Assembly (NCBI RefSeq): GCF_023806485.1
Contig: NZ_JAMSLR010000006.1
Span: forward strand, 1 to 64,000
Origin: Thermalbibacter longus
GTDB lineage: Bacteria; Chloroflexota; Chloroflexia; Thermomicrobiales; Thermomicrobiaceae
DNA length: 64,000 nucleotides
Reading direction: 5' to 3'
In this document: positions 20,252 through 30,042 of the stretch, in pieces
Layout of the letters: every line of letters begins with the position of its first letter
How positions within the stretch are numbered: the first letter of the stretch is position 1
Made by a program: the position numbers and the translations under genes
Notes under the pieces: model-generated
What the model saw: the letters and a program-made list of their open reading frames with translations, nothing else
What the model was told of the DNA's origin: nothing
Database searches by the model: none

Positions 20252-22195
20252 CTATGCCTCGCCAGCGATGACCTGGCCGCTGGCCAGCACCAGGCCGTCC
20301 TGGCAGCGCGCCTCGATCAGCCCCTCGCCGAACTGCTGCCGGTAGAGCTGCGCATACAGCCCGCCGCGCTCCAGCAGCTCGCGGTGGGTGCCCCGCTCGA
20401 CGATGCGCCCGCGGTCGATCACGAAGATGACATCGGCGTTCAGGATGGTCGAGAGGCGGTGGGCGATGGCGATCGTCGTCCGGCCTGCCATCACCGGCTG
20501 CAGGGCCCGCTGCACCAGCCGCTCGCTGGCCGTGTCCAGCGACGAGGTCGCCTCGTCCAGGATCAGGATGCGCGGATCTTTCAGGATGACCCGCGCGATC
20601 GCCAGCCGCTGCTTCTCCCCGCCCGACATCCGGTAGCCGCGCTCGCCGACGACCGTGTCGTAGCCCTGGTCGAGCTCGAGGATGCGGTCGTGGATCAGCG
20701 CCAGCCTGGCGGCCTGCTCGATCTCCTCCTGGGTCGCGTCCGGCCTGGCATAGAGCAGGTTGTCCCGCACCGAGGCGTGGAACAGGTACGGCTCTTGCGT
20801 CACCATGCCGATGAGCCGGGTGAGCGAGGCGAGCTGGATGTTGCGCACGTCCACGCCGTCGATCTCGACCGCGCCCGCGGTGACGTCGTAGAGCCGGGGG
20901 ATCAGGTAGGAGATCGTCGTCTTGCCGGCGCCGCTCGGCCCCACCAGCGCGACGAGCTGGCCCGGCTCGATCTCGAAGTCGACGTCTTCCAGGATCCAGG
21001 GCCGCCCCGTCGCCTCGTCGTGGTGGCCGTCCGGCTCGGGCGACCGGCGACCATCTCCCACGGGCGCCACCAGCGACGGCGGCAGACGCGTCTCGCCGTA
21101 GGTGAAGTAGACGTGCCGGAAGCGGATCCGGCCACGCACCGACTCTGCCGGCAGCGCGACCGCGTCCGGCGCGTCCACGATCTCGGGCGTCAGGTCGAGG
21201 TAATCGAAGATCCGCCGGAACAGCGCCAGCGACGACTGCACCTCCACCGAGACGCGGAGCAACTGCCCGACCGGGAAGAAGAGCCGCGTCTGCAAGGTGG
21301 TAAACGCGACCAGCGTGCCGGCGCTGATCGCCGGGCCGCGCCCGCTCGCCAGCAAGTAGCCGGCCACCAGGTAGACCAGGGCCGGCATGATGGAGAAGAA
21401 AGCCTGGACGACGGCGAAGAATCCCTGCCCGATCATCTGCTGGCGCACCTGCAGCTCGGCCAGCCGCCGGTTCTCGCGCCGAAACCGCTCGATCTCGTCC
21501 TGCTGCCGGCCGAAGACCTTGGCCAGCAGCACGCCGGAGACCGAGAGCGTCTCCTGGGTGATCGCGCTCATCTCCGCTTTCGACTGCTGGGTGACCTCGA
21601 CCACCTGGCGTCGCGTCTTGCCTACGCGATAGGTGAGCCAGGCGAACAGCGGGGTGAGCAGCAGCGAGAGCACGGTGAGCGGCCAGGAGATCACGAACAT
21701 CGCGATCAGCGTGCTGGCCACGATGACCACGTTGGCTAGCACGGTCGCGGCGGTGTCGGTGACGACCGACTGCACGCCACCGACGTCGTTGGCCAGGCGC
21801 GACTGGATCTCGCCGGTGCGGGTAGCCGTGAAGAAGCGCAGCGACATCCGCTGGAGATGCGCGTAGAGGCGGTCGCGCAGGTCCTGCATCACCCGCTGGC
21901 CGACCCGGTTGGCCAGATAGGTCTGCCCCACACCGATGGCACCACCCACGATCGGTACGGCCGCCATCAGCGCGACGAGCCGCGCGAGCAGATCCAGGTC
22001 GGGACAGCCCGCGCCACAGAACAGCGCCTCGTCGAAGACCGTCCGGATCAGCAGCGGGTTGACGACCCCCAGCCCGGAGGTGACCAGGATAGCGAGCGCG
22101 ACGAGCAGAACCTGAACCCGGTAGGGCCGGAAGAGTTCGGCGATGCGGGGCAGGAGCCGAGCCTCCGCCTCTGGACGCACCGGTTGCCCATTCAT
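20252..22195 (-). CDS. ABC exporter half-transporter (fused membrane and ATPase domains)
   Basis: A 647-residue type IV ABC exporter for lipids, peptides or drugs; substrate unknown. About six membrane helices lie in residues 25-320. The nucleotide-binding domain follows with Walker A GPSGAGKTT, the signature in the slightly altered form MSGGEKQR, Walker B LILDEATSSLD and the switch His (AIAHRLST). An insertion of about 25 polar residues (from about LPPSLVAPVGDGRRSPE) lies between strands at the start of the ATPase domain. It probably works as a homodimer, since no partner gene adjoins it. The ATG has GAGGAGA upstream. A perfect inverted repeat at 22281-22298 may control it. Confidence 0.93.
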   Translation of the reverse strand: MNGQPVRPEAEARLLPRIAELFRPYRVQVLLVALAILVTSGLGVVNPLLIRTVFDEALFCGAGCPDLDLLARLVALMAAVPIVGGAIGVGQTYLANRVGQRVMQDLRDRLYAHLQRMSLRFFTATRTGEIQSRLANDVGGVQSVVTDTAATVLANVVIVASTLIAMFVISWPLTVLSLLLTPLFAWLTYRVGKTRRQVVEVTQQSKAEMSAITQETLSVSGVLLAKVFGRQQDEIERFRRENRRLAELQVRQQMIGQGFFAVVQAFFSIMPALVYLVAGYLLASGRGPAISAGTLVAFTTLQTRLFFPVGQLLRVSVEVQSSLALFRRIFDYLDLTPEIVDAPDAVALPAESVRGRIRFRHVYFTYGETRLPPSLVAPVGDGRRSPEPDGHHDEATGRPWILEDVDFEIEPGQLVALVGPSGAGKTTISYLIPRLYDVTAGAVEIDGVDVRNIQLASLTRLIGMVTQEPYLFHASVRDNLLYARPDATQEEIEQAARLALIHDRILELDQGYDTVVGERGYRMSGGEKQRLAIARVILKDPRILILDEATSSLDTASERLVQRALQPVMAGRTTIAIAHRLSTILNADVIFVIDRGRIVERGTHRELLERGGLYAQLYRQQFGEGLIEARCQDGLVLASGQVIAGEA

Positions 22196-22647
22196 GCTCT
22201 CGTCTCCTCGTGTCGTCTCCCGCCGTCATGCGCGGTGCAGGCCAGGCGACCTCGGCTCGCGACCGGCCAGGCATGATGCTGTGTAATGGAAATTACACCA
22301 CTAGCCAGTAGCGACGTTCAAGAGCGAGCTTGGGCGGCGCGATTCATCTACTGCGCCCACACGTTGGTCAAATGAGACTCCGGTGGCGTACGGCGCTAGG
22401 AGAGATGCCCTGCGCCCACGATGACGATCAGCCCATAGGACTGGTACTTTTCTCCCCCTAAAGGAGCCGGTGTGCACATGCGAATATTAGGGTAAGAGTC
22501 TCTGCGCTGGCCAAGCGATGTGCTATCGTTCCGCAAATCATTCGGCTGACGGCATGGAGAGCTGCTTGCCCTGCTCACCGGAGATGTGCCGGCAAGCGAC
22601 CGAGACGTTGCCGGTGACACGTACCTGTACGAGAAGAAGGTGACCCC
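22196..22647. other. divergent intergenic region between ABC exporter and HD-GYP gene
   Basis: No gene seen; open frames here run antisense through the GAF coding sequence. It contains the inverted repeat at 22281-22298 and a possible -10 TATCGT (22524-22529) for the plus-strand gene, without a clear -35. The section from 22300 to 22520 is less GC-rich than the surroundings. Confidence 0.4.
22281..22298 (-). promoter_or_regulatory. operator-like inverted repeat upstream of the ABC exporter
   Basis: GTGTAATGGAAATTACAC is a perfect 7-4-7 inverted repeat, AT-rich in a GC-rich region, 86 bases before the exporter start. The form (TGTAAT-N4-ATTACA) is typical of dimeric helix-turn-helix repressors. 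No regulator gene is adjacent, so the binding protein must be encoded elsewhere. Confidence 0.6.
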
Positions 22648-25600
22648 ATGCCGGACCGCTCCAAGCGACGCCGGCCTCCGCACGCCGGTCGCGCGAGTGC
22701 CCCCACGCCACCGCCTGAGCCTGCGCAGGCCGAGCTGTATGGATCCGTCCCGACATTGGATGCGCTCGGTCTGCCACCGATGGACTACGCACCGGCGACA
22801 GCCGCCGAGAACGACGAGAGGCCGACCGATGCATCGCACCGGAGCTTCTCGCCGGGCAGTGAGTCTGGTGAAGAGCCAGAGCCCGCTTTCGCTCCGCGTG
22901 ATGCGAAGGCGCTCCTGCAGACGTTGATCGATCAGCTTACCCGCTCGGTTCGAGCGGATCTGGGCACCTTCTTCGTCTACGACGAGCAGCAGCGAACCGT
23001 CGAGTTCGCTGCCCACACTCGCCAGGCGGAGGATATGCTCGCCGCGCAGGGCCAGATCCTGCGGCTGGCGCCCGAGGAGATCCCCGCCGAGGCCGAAGTC
23101 ATCCGCACCGGGAAGCCGCTGCACCTGACCTCGGTCGACGACTTCCGTCGCTTTCCCCCGGCGAACCCGGTGTTGCGCGAGCAGGGCCAGGCCGGGCGCC
23201 TCGTTGGCCTGGTAGTCCCGTTGCTCTGGGAACGCCAGGCCATCGGCGTGGCCTATCTCTGGCGTAGCCGACACCCGGTACCGTTCGAGACCTTCGAGAT
23301 CCGCCTGGCCGAAGAGCTGTGCGCCCTGGCGACCATCGCCATCCACGCGCACCGGCGCTACCTCGCGGAGCAGCAGCAGCGCCAGCTTCTCGAGACCCTG
23401 CTCGACGTGAGCCAGGCCGTCGCGAGCCTGCCGGATCTGGACCAGATCCTGGCAGTCGTCGTCCATACCGTCAGCCGCACGCTGCAGACCGATGCGACGA
23501 CGATCTATGTCTACACCGAGTCAGGCGAAGGCACGGCGGCGTTCTTCCATCACGGGCTGAGCGCCCACGAGCTGAACGTGGCACAGACTGCCGCGGCGTA
23601 CTCGAGCTCCGATATCCCCGTCGAACGCCGGGTGCGCGAGACGCTGAAGCCAGTGCTGGTGCCCGCGGCGGACTTCCCGACGGAGTTCGTCCCGCTCGGC
23701 CACGGCGGCTACTTGCCGACAGACCGCGAAGTTACGGAAGCCCTCGCCCTCCCGCTCGTCGACCGCGGGCGAATGGTCGGCGTCTGTTACACCTGGAGTC
23801 ATGACCCGAACCACCGGTTCGACCCCCAGGCCATCGACACCGCCGCCGCCCTGCTCAACGCGGCGGCCGGGGCGATCACGCGGGCGCGGCTGCAGGAGCA
23901 GACCGAGCGTCACCTGGAGGAGCTCCAGGCGCTCTGGCAGGTCGCGCGCACCGTCGGTCCCAGCCGGACACTGGACGAGGCGCTGGACCAGATCGCGAGC
24001 GCGCTCAGCCGGCTCATCGCGTTCGACACCGCGATCATCGCCGAGCCCGACGGGTACCAGCCAGGACGCCTCGTCATCCGCTGGGCCTGGGGCGACGAGG
24101 CCGCGCGCCGCGTTGGCCTGGCAGTACCGATCGATGGGAGCCTGGCCGGCCACGTCTTCAAGACCGGGAAGAGCGTGAACGTCGCCGACACGGCAAGCGA
24201 CCCCCGCACGTACCGTCCCGAAAACGGTCGCTTCGCGATCCGCTCGGTCTTGATCGAGCCGCTGGTGCATGAGGAGCGGCCGATCGGCGTCTTCGGGCTC
24301 GGGCGGCTCGCCGGACCAGGGTTCACTCAGGAGGAAGAGCGCCTCTTCGCCGTGCTGGCCCAGGAGGCCAGCACCGCCGTCGCGCTGATTCAGGCACGGG
24401 AGGCGCTCGAGCGCCGGGAGCGCGAGCAGGCGCTGCTGGCTGAGCTCGGCGACGCGCTGCTGAGCGCGCGTGATCCGGCCGAGATGATCGATATCGTGGC
24501 GAGGCATGGGCTGGGGGTGCTCGGCGAGGCCGTGGGGGTGACGTTCCACTGGTTCTCGCCGGACCAGGTCGAGGCGTATACGGCCTATCACGTCGACCCG
24601 GTGCGCAGCGAGCGGAGCCGCTCGCTGCTGCAGCACGGCCGTAGCCCTGCGCTGGTGACCTGGCTCGCCCAGGGAGAAGGGCCGCGCATCGTACGCCGTC
24701 CGGAGCTGGAGGGGATCTCCACAGAGACGGAAGCACGGCTCCGGGCACTGATGGACGTCGCTGCTATCCAGGCCATCGTGGCCCACGCCTGGCGAGTAGA
24801 GGAACGGGTCGCTGGTCTACTCATCGGCGGTTTGGAGAGAGACGACCCAGCGCGCGTGACGGCAACGATCGCGCTCATGCGGGCCATCGGCGAACGGCTC
24901 GCGGCCGCGGTCGAGCGCTGGCAGGCCGCGCAGGCCCGCGAGTCGCTGCTCCGCGTCACTCGCGAGTTCGCCCAGCAGCTCGAGCTGTCCGCCCTGCTCC
25001 GAGTCATCGTCAGGGAGCTCGCGATCGTGCTGCCGCACGACCGGTTCATCCTGTTCGAAGCCGACGAGACAGCGCGGCTGCTGCGCCCGCTGCTTCAGTC
25101 CGAGGCTTATCGGAATGTTCTTGGCGAGAGCTGGACGCTCCCGTACGGCCAGGGGCTGAGCGGAGCCGTCGCGGTCTCGCGCCAGGCAGAGCTGGTGCTC
25201 GATGCCCGGTCAGACGCCCGCGTGCTCTACGGGGATCATGAGGAACTGGGGAAGACCCACAGCCTGATGGCTGCACCGCTGATCGCGCAGAACCGGCTGC
25301 TCGGCGTGCTGCTGGTCGGGCGGGTCGGGGCCGACCGGTTCACCGCGCACGAGTTCCAGACCTTCCAGCTCTTCGCCAGCCAGGCAGCCGTCGCGCTCTG
25401 GCAGGCCCAACAGCGGGAACGCGAGCGGTCGCTCTACCGCGCCTCGGTCGAGGTATTGGCCGCGACGGTAGACGCGAAGGATCCGTATACACACCACCAC
25501 TCGCGCAATGTGGCGCGCTACGCCCGGCTGCTCGCCGAGGCGATGGGCTGCTCGCCGGAGGAGATCGAGCAGATCGAGCTCGCGGGGCTCCTCCACGACA

Positions 25601-26532
25601 TCGGGAAGATCGGCGTCCCCGACCACATCCTGCGCAAGCCCGGGCCGCTCACGCCGGAGGAGTGGGAGCGCATGAAGACCCACGCCGCGTTGGGAGCCGA
25701 TATCCTGGCGAGCCATCCGGCGCTCCAGCCGATCGTCCCGCTCGTCCGCCACCACCACGAGCGCTGGGATGGCCAGGGCTATCCCGACGGGCTTCACGGG
25801 CCCGAGATCCCGCTCGGGGCCGCGATCATCGGCCTGGCCGACGCCTTCGACACGATGACCTCCGACCGCCCGTACCGGCGGGCGATGCCGGTCGCGGCGG
25901 CCGTCGAGGAGCTGAGCCGCTGCAGTGGCACCCAGTTCCACCCAGACGTCGTCGCGGCCTTCCAACGGCTGCTCGAGAGTTCCCCGGAGCTGGCCGAACT
26001 GGTGGCCGCCTCGACGCTGCAACGCTTCCCGCCGACGGAGCTGACCGAGTTCGCCGTCCTGCACGAGCTGGGCGAGCGCCTCGGGCAAATCACGAGCTTC
26101 GAGACGCTGGCCGAGACGATCGACCTGGCGCTCACCGGCTCGCTCGGCGCGAGCGACCTCTCCGTCCTGCTGCTCGACGAGACGACCGGTGAGCTCGTCC
26201 TGCGCTACTCTCGCTGGTATCCGGAGGCGGTCGGCACGTTTCGCCTGTCGCCGGGCCAGGGGGCAAGCTGGGAAGCGATAGCCAGCGGAAGGCCGCTGAA
26301 CATCCCCGACGTCAACGAGCACCCTGCTGTCGCGCGGATCGGGCCGCGCCCGATCAAGCCGATGCTCGTCGCCCCGCTGATGATCGACGAAAAGGCCATC
26401 GGCTCGATCACGGTCTCGAAGACCAGCCCGGAACCCTTCAGCGACCGGGACGCGCGCATTCTGGCAGCCATCGCTCGCCAGATCGGGCCGCTGGTCCGCC
26501 TGCTGGCCCAGGTTACCCTCTCGTCAGACTAG
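22648..26532 (+). CDS. six-GAF HD-GYP signalling protein
   Basis: A 1294-residue soluble protein, predicted cyclic-di-GMP phosphodiesterase. After a Pro-rich N-terminal tail come five GAF sensor domains (about residues 87-234, 247-411, 419-585, 590-755, 767-925). The HD-GYP domain (about 931-1115) has HHSRNVARYARLL, LLHDIGKIGVPD, a K-x-H (MKTHAALGAD), HHHERWDGQGYP (the GYP motif) and DAFDTMTSDRPYR. A sixth GAF occupies 1134-1290. All HD metal residues look intact, so it is probably active. No transmembrane helix or receiver domain. GAFs may bind small ligands, haem or a tetrapyrrole. ATG 22648 has gaaggtga upstream. Ends at a clear intrinsic terminator, so it is monocistronic. Confidence 0.93.
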   Translation: MPDRSKRRRPPHAGRASAPTPPPEPAQAELYGSVPTLDALGLPPMDYAPATAAENDERPTDASHRSFSPGSESGEEPEPAFAPRDAKALLQTLIDQLTRSVRADLGTFFVYDEQQRTVEFAAHTRQAEDMLAAQGQILRLAPEEIPAEAEVIRTGKPLHLTSVDDFRRFPPANPVLREQGQAGRLVGLVVPLLWERQAIGVAYLWRSRHPVPFETFEIRLAEELCALATIAIHAHRRYLAEQQQRQLLETLLDVSQAVASLPDLDQILAVVVHTVSRTLQTDATTIYVYTESGEGTAAFFHHGLSAHELNVAQTAAAYSSSDIPVERRVRETLKPVLVPAADFPTEFVPLGHGGYLPTDREVTEALALPLVDRGRMVGVCYTWSHDPNHRFDPQAIDTAAALLNAAAGAITRARLQEQTERHLEELQALWQVARTVGPSRTLDEALDQIASALSRLIAFDTAIIAEPDGYQPGRLVIRWAWGDEAARRVGLAVPIDGSLAGHVFKTGKSVNVADTASDPRTYRPENGRFAIRSVLIEPLVHEERPIGVFGLGRLAGPGFTQEEERLFAVLAQEASTAVALIQAREALERREREQALLAELGDALLSARDPAEMIDIVARHGLGVLGEAVGVTFHWFSPDQVEAYTAYHVDPVRSERSRSLLQHGRSPALVTWLAQGEGPRIVRRPELEGISTETEARLRALMDVAAIQAIVAHAWRVEERVAGLLIGGLERDDPARVTATIALMRAIGERLAAAVERWQAAQARESLLRVTREFAQQLELSALLRVIVRELAIVLPHDRFILFEADETARLLRPLLQSEAYRNVLGESWTLPYGQGLSGAVAVSRQAELVLDARSDARVLYGDHEELGKTHSLMAAPLIAQNRLLGVLLVGRVGADRFTAHEFQTFQLFASQAAVALWQAQQRERERSLYRASVEVLAATVDAKDPYTHHHSRNVARYARLLAEAMGCSPEEIEQIELAGLLHDIGKIGVPDHILRKPGPLTPEEWERMKTHAALGADILASHPALQPIVPLVRHHHERWDGQGYPDGLHGPEIPLGAAIIGLADAFDTMTSDRPYRRAMPVAAAVEELSRCSGTQFHPDVVAAFQRLLESSPELAELVAASTLQRFPPTELTEFAVLHELGERLGQITSFETLAETIDLALTGSLGASDLSVLLLDETTGELVLRYSRWYPEAVGTFRLSPGQGASWEAIASGRPLNIPDVNEHPAVARIGPRPIKPMLVAPLMIDEKAIGSITVSKTSPEPFSDRDARILAAIARQIGPLVRLLAQVTLSSD

Positions 26533-26600
26533 CAGCTTCGAGAGCCCCGCGTGCCGGCGCGCCCGAACGACGAATGCCCCACGGAAAGTCCTGTTTATTA

Positions 26601-26634
26601 TGCAGGGTCGCAAGATTATGCGATCCTGCATTTT
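26601..26634 (+). terminator. intrinsic terminator of the HD-GYP gene
   Basis: TGCAGGGTCGCA pairs with TGCGATCCTGCA (12 bp with one G-T pair) around AGATTA, followed directly by TTTT. It is the best rho-independent terminator in the window. Confidence 0.8.
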
Positions 26635-26682
26635 GGCAGGCTAACAGTGACTGTTACTGGTCTCATGCCGCCGCCCGCGCCG

Positions 26683-27498
26683 CTATGCCAGCCCGAGCGC
26701 CTCGAGCGGGACGATTCCCAGCAGAACCAGGAGCGCGATCATGACCGGCTGGTGGAGCAGATAGAGCACCAGCGCATGGCGACCGATCCAGACGAGCAGC
26801 CGCACCGGCAGGAGCGCTGACCAGTCGGGCAGCGGCACCGCTGGCCGGCCGCCAGGGTAGAGCAGGTTGCCGAGAGCAATGCCCCAGAGAGCCACGCCGA
26901 ACCAGGGGAGCAACGGGCGGTAGTCGAAGGAGCGAAACCCAGCCGGCGGCAGGCCGAGCCAAAGCAGCCAGGGGAAGCCGGCTGGCAGCACCACGCCGTC
27001 GATCACGACGCCGAGGGCGACCAGGACGGCTCCGAGCAGCAGGTTCGAGACCAGGCCGCTCAGAAACGGCCCGGACAGGAGGATCGAGACGCCGATCAGG
27101 TGCAGGATGCCGAACAGGACGACTTGTCGGGGATCGACCAGCCAGGTGGCAACGGTGACCAGGAACCCGTAGCCCAGGATCCGGAACCCGCGTCGTACCA
27201 GGTGTGGCCAATACGGGCCGGATCGGTGCGCCTGCCAGCGCGCGCGGCTCAGCGTGAGCGACACGCCGACCAGCAACACGAAAAGGCTCGCGGTCGCGTC
27301 GGCGAAGGAGCGCCAGAACCCACGGTCGACGGCGATCGGCCAGCCGGCGAAGGAGCGCAGGTCGAACAGGAGGTGGTAGAGCGCCATCATGCAGAAGGCC
27401 ACTCCACGCAGCGCATCGACCTCCCAGAAGCGACCCGAACCGGCCCGCGCGGCGGGCCGGGCCAGCGGGGATCGAACGGGGATAGCCGGGCGAGCCAT
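26683..27498 (-). CDS. DUF1624-type acyltransferase-like membrane protein
   Basis: Polytopic membrane protein of 271 residues. The N-terminal signature WEVDALRGVAFCMMALYHLLFDL (quoted in two parts: WEVDALRG and MALYHLLFDLR) is that of the heparan-alpha-glucosaminide N-acetyltransferase-like/DUF1624 family, with about seven hydrophobic helices to the end (LVLYLLHQPVMIALLVLLG). The family moves acyl groups across a membrane; the acceptor here is unknown. I chose ATG 27498, preceded by GAGGGAG, over the longest frame to 27714, whose extra residues are Arg/Gly/Ser-rich and overlap the upstream gene. Last gene of a probable three-gene operon. Confidence 0.82.
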   Translation of the reverse strand: MARPAIPVRSPLARPAARAGSGRFWEVDALRGVAFCMMALYHLLFDLRSFAGWPIAVDRGFWRSFADATASLFVLLVGVSLTLSRARWQAHRSGPYWPHLVRRGFRILGYGFLVTVATWLVDPRQVVLFGILHLIGVSILLSGPFLSGLVSNLLLGAVLVALGVVIDGVVLPAGFPWLLWLGLPPAGFRSFDYRPLLPWFGVALWGIALGNLLYPGGRPAVPLPDWSALLPVRLLVWIGRHALVLYLLHQPVMIALLVLLGIVPLEALGLA

Positions 27499-27566
27499 GG
27501 TGCGCTCCCTCTTCGTCTTCGGCCTGAGCGCTGGGTACAGCGTAGCAGACTGGGCCACCGCCTGCC

Positions 27567-28481
27567 TCAGCCGCTCGCCAGCGCCGCCCGCGCTGCCGGA
27601 ACCACCTCGGCGGCAAAGACTGCTGCCTGGTCGAGCGGCCGGCGACCGAGCGGCCAGAAGATCATCGTATCGATCCGTCGCTCGCGGTAGAGGCGGACGA
27701 GCTCGGCTGCCCACTCCTCGGCGCTCAGCACCGGCGCGCCGGGGCGGATCTCGGCGGTCACCGGATCCGGCCCAGCCAACTTCACCACGCCCATCAGGTT
27801 ATAGCCGCGCCGGATCGCCCCCGGCGGCCGCCCGGCCTCGGCCGCTCCCGCATCGACCGCCGCGTGTACCTGCTCGAGCTGGTGCTCAGGCACGTAGGTG
27901 TTCGAGACGAGCAGGCCGTCCGCCAGGCGACCGACCAGCCGCAGCATGCGTGGCCGGGTCGCCCCCACCCAGATCCGTGGCCGGTGCTCCGGCCGCGGCC
28001 CGAAGCGCAGCCCCCGCACCTGGACGTAGCGGCCTGCCCAGGTCACAGGCCGGTCGCTCTCCCACAGCGCGCGGATCAGCGTGATCGCCTCCTCGAACAT
28101 ACGCACGCGCTCCGCGGGCTCCTCCGGTGTCCATCCTCCCATCGCCAGGATGCCCTGCAGGAACGCGCCGGCTCCGATGCCGAGCTCGATCCGCCCGCCG
28201 CTCATCAGGTCGAGCGAAGCGGCCAGCTTTGCCAGCATGGCCGGAGGTCGTAGCGGCACCGGGGAGACGTTGGTGCCGAGCCGCACCCGCGTCGTGCGCG
28301 CGGCTAGGAAGGCGAGGAGCGCCCAGGTGTCGAAGAAGTCAGCAATGTAGGGGTGATCCTGGATCGTCAGCAGGTCGATCTCGTGCGTCTCGGCGAGCTG
28401 AGCGAGCTTGAGCGCCGCGTCGAGATCGGCGACACCGGGGTGGACGTTGAGCCCGAAGCGCACCGGCGATCCGGCGGTCAT
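27567..28481 (-). CDS. luciferase-like monooxygenase (LLM class, flavin/F420 dependent)
   Basis: A 304-residue TIM-barrel oxidoreductase of the bacterial-luciferase superfamily. Typical features: FGLNVHPG at the N-terminus, LTIQDHPY, RLGTNVSPVPLRPPAMLAK, and the MSGGRIELGIGAGAF segment that is the family hallmark. Cofactor is reduced FMN or F420; sequence alone does not decide. It lies between an MFS carrier and the acyltransferase-like protein, with gaps of about 70 bases, so the three probably form one transcript. ATG 28481 has GGAAGGAG upstream. Substrate unknown. Confidence 0.9.
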   Translation of the reverse strand: MTAGSPVRFGLNVHPGVADLDAALKLAQLAETHEIDLLTIQDHPYIADFFDTWALLAFLAARTTRVRLGTNVSPVPLRPPAMLAKLAASLDLMSGGRIELGIGAGAFLQGILAMGGWTPEEPAERVRMFEEAITLIRALWESDRPVTWAGRYVQVRGLRFGPRPEHRPRIWVGATRPRMLRLVGRLADGLLVSNTYVPEHQLEQVHAAVDAGAAEAGRPPGAIRRGYNLMGVVKLAGPDPVTAEIRPGAPVLSAEEWAAELVRLYRERRIDTMIFWPLGRRPLDQAAVFAAEVVPAARAALASG

Positions 28482-28551
28482 CGCATGCTCCTTCCCAGCT
28501 CGAGCAGAAGAGCGGCGTCCTTCGCGAGGCCAACGGGCAGGGAGACGCGCG

Positions 28552-29817
28552 TCAGTCGGCCATCGTCGTCGCGACCGGCCGGGCGGCGGAAGTCGAGGCG
28601 GGCCGGAAACGCGGTGTCACCCGGATGGGGAGCACGACGAGCGCCGCGAGCAGGCCAGCGACCAGGTTGAGGAGCAGCGAAGGCTGGTAGGCCCCCATGA
28701 AATCGTAGAGCAGGCCGCTGAGCGACGCGCCGGCCGCCGATCCGACCGGCATGATCGCGAAGAGCAGGCCGAAGATCGTGCCCAGGTTCCGGCGCCCATA
28801 GAGGGCGACGCACAGCGAGGACGTCAGGGGCGTCGTCGCGCTCCAGGAGAGGCCGATCACCGCAACGGCCAGCAGGATCGCCGGCATCCACGATCCGGCC
28901 AGGAGCAAGAGCCCGAAGCCGATCCCGCGCAGCGCGTAGACGACCGAGAGGGGCAGCGTCGTGCCGGCCCGATCCTGCCACCAGCCCGTGGCGAGCGCGC
29001 CGGCCAGGCTCATCCAGCCCATTAGCGAGAGGCCGGTCGCCGCCAGGCCACGCCCCAGGCCGTGCTGCAGCGCGTAGTCGACGAAGAAGGTCATGACCCA
29101 GGCCATGGTGAAACCGCAGACGAAGAAGCCGAACGCGAGTTGCCACCAGGCCCGGCTCGCCACCGCCTGGCGCACGCCGCAGCCGGTGAACCCCTCCGCC
29201 GTGGTGGCGATGCGCCGCTGCTCGCGGAGCAAGACGAAGATCAGCGGCGCGCCGACTGCCGCAACCAGCAGCCCGAGGAGGAAGTAGCCGTCCTGCCAAC
29301 CAGTCGCCGCCACGAGCAGTGCCAGCGCCGGCACGACCAGCGATTGGCCCATCGGATTCGCGGCGCTGATGATCGAGAGCGCGGTCGTCCGCCGGCGCTC
29401 GAACCAGGCAGCCACGACCGGCGTCATCACCGTCGGCGTCAGGGTGGCCAGCCCCAGCCCGGTCAGCACGCCGTAGCCGAGCACTAACCCCAGCCCGCTC
29501 CCTGCCTGGCTGACGACGATTAGCCCGGTGCCGAGCAGGAGTAGCCCCCCAGCCGCGACGACGCGCGCCGAGAAGCGATCCACCAGCCAGCCGACCAGTG
29601 GCTGCCCCAACCCGACCATCAGGACGCTGATCGAGACGACCGATCCGAGCCCGCCGTGCGTCATGTGGAAGTGTTGCTGCATCTCGTCGAAGACGAGGCC
29701 GACCAGGAAGCGACCACCGGCAGCGATGGCCAGGATCGTCGTCGCGACGGCGAGGATGGCCCATTGTACCCATGCGGCACTCGAGGAGTGTTGCTCGGGT
29801 TGCTCCATGGTGGCCAT
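28552..29817 (-). CDS. major facilitator superfamily transporter
   Basis: Inner-membrane carrier of 421 residues with about twelve hydrophobic helices. The loop 2-3 signature appears as GQPLVGWLVDRFSARVV (the G-x3-D-R-x-(G/S)-x-R-(R/K)-like motif). The pattern resembles MFS members related to oxalate/formate or monocarboxylate carriers ('LIVVSQAGSGLGLVLGYGVLTGLGLA', quoted for its Gly-rich helices 4-5), but the substrate is not determined. ATG 29817 has GAGGAGAC upstream. First gene of the operon with the luciferase-like enzyme. Confidence 0.9.
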   Translation of the reverse strand: MATMEQPEQHSSSAAWVQWAILAVATTILAIAAGGRFLVGLVFDEMQQHFHMTHGGLGSVVSISVLMVGLGQPLVGWLVDRFSARVVAAGGLLLLGTGLIVVSQAGSGLGLVLGYGVLTGLGLATLTPTVMTPVVAAWFERRRTTALSIISAANPMGQSLVVPALALLVAATGWQDGYFLLGLLVAAVGAPLIFVLLREQRRIATTAEGFTGCGVRQAVASRAWWQLAFGFFVCGFTMAWVMTFFVDYALQHGLGRGLAATGLSLMGWMSLAGALATGWWQDRAGTTLPLSVVYALRGIGFGLLLLAGSWMPAILLAVAVIGLSWSATTPLTSSLCVALYGRRNLGTIFGLLFAIMPVGSAAGASLSGLLYDFMGAYQPSLLLNLVAGLLAALVVLPIRVTPRFRPASTSAARPVATTMAD

Positions 29818-30042
29818 GGCGATGTCTCCTCACTCCCCTGCTCAGCGGGCCAGGGGTACATCCTAGCCTACGCCCCGACGGAGAACGCGTCAACGGATGC
29901 CCGAGCTGAGGATCGACCGCGCCTGTCTCCTCGCCCGCGGCCAGCTCGCTGGGCAACTCCTTGTCCAGGCGGGGATCGAACCCGGTGCGCGAGCGCCGGG
30001 CGGCGCCGGGGGGCAGAGAGGGGGTTATCGCGCCACGCTGGA

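Noticed and set aside
20097-22274. 725-codon minus-strand frame overlapping the ABC exporter
   Set aside because: It is a shifted frame of the exporter gene; the exporter motifs occur only in the other frame.
29965-29990. T-loop-like sequence (complement of GGTTCGATCCC), suggesting a tRNA on the minus strand
   Set aside because: The 5-bp T-stem is imperfect and no matching acceptor or anticodon arm is found within 80 bases on either side.
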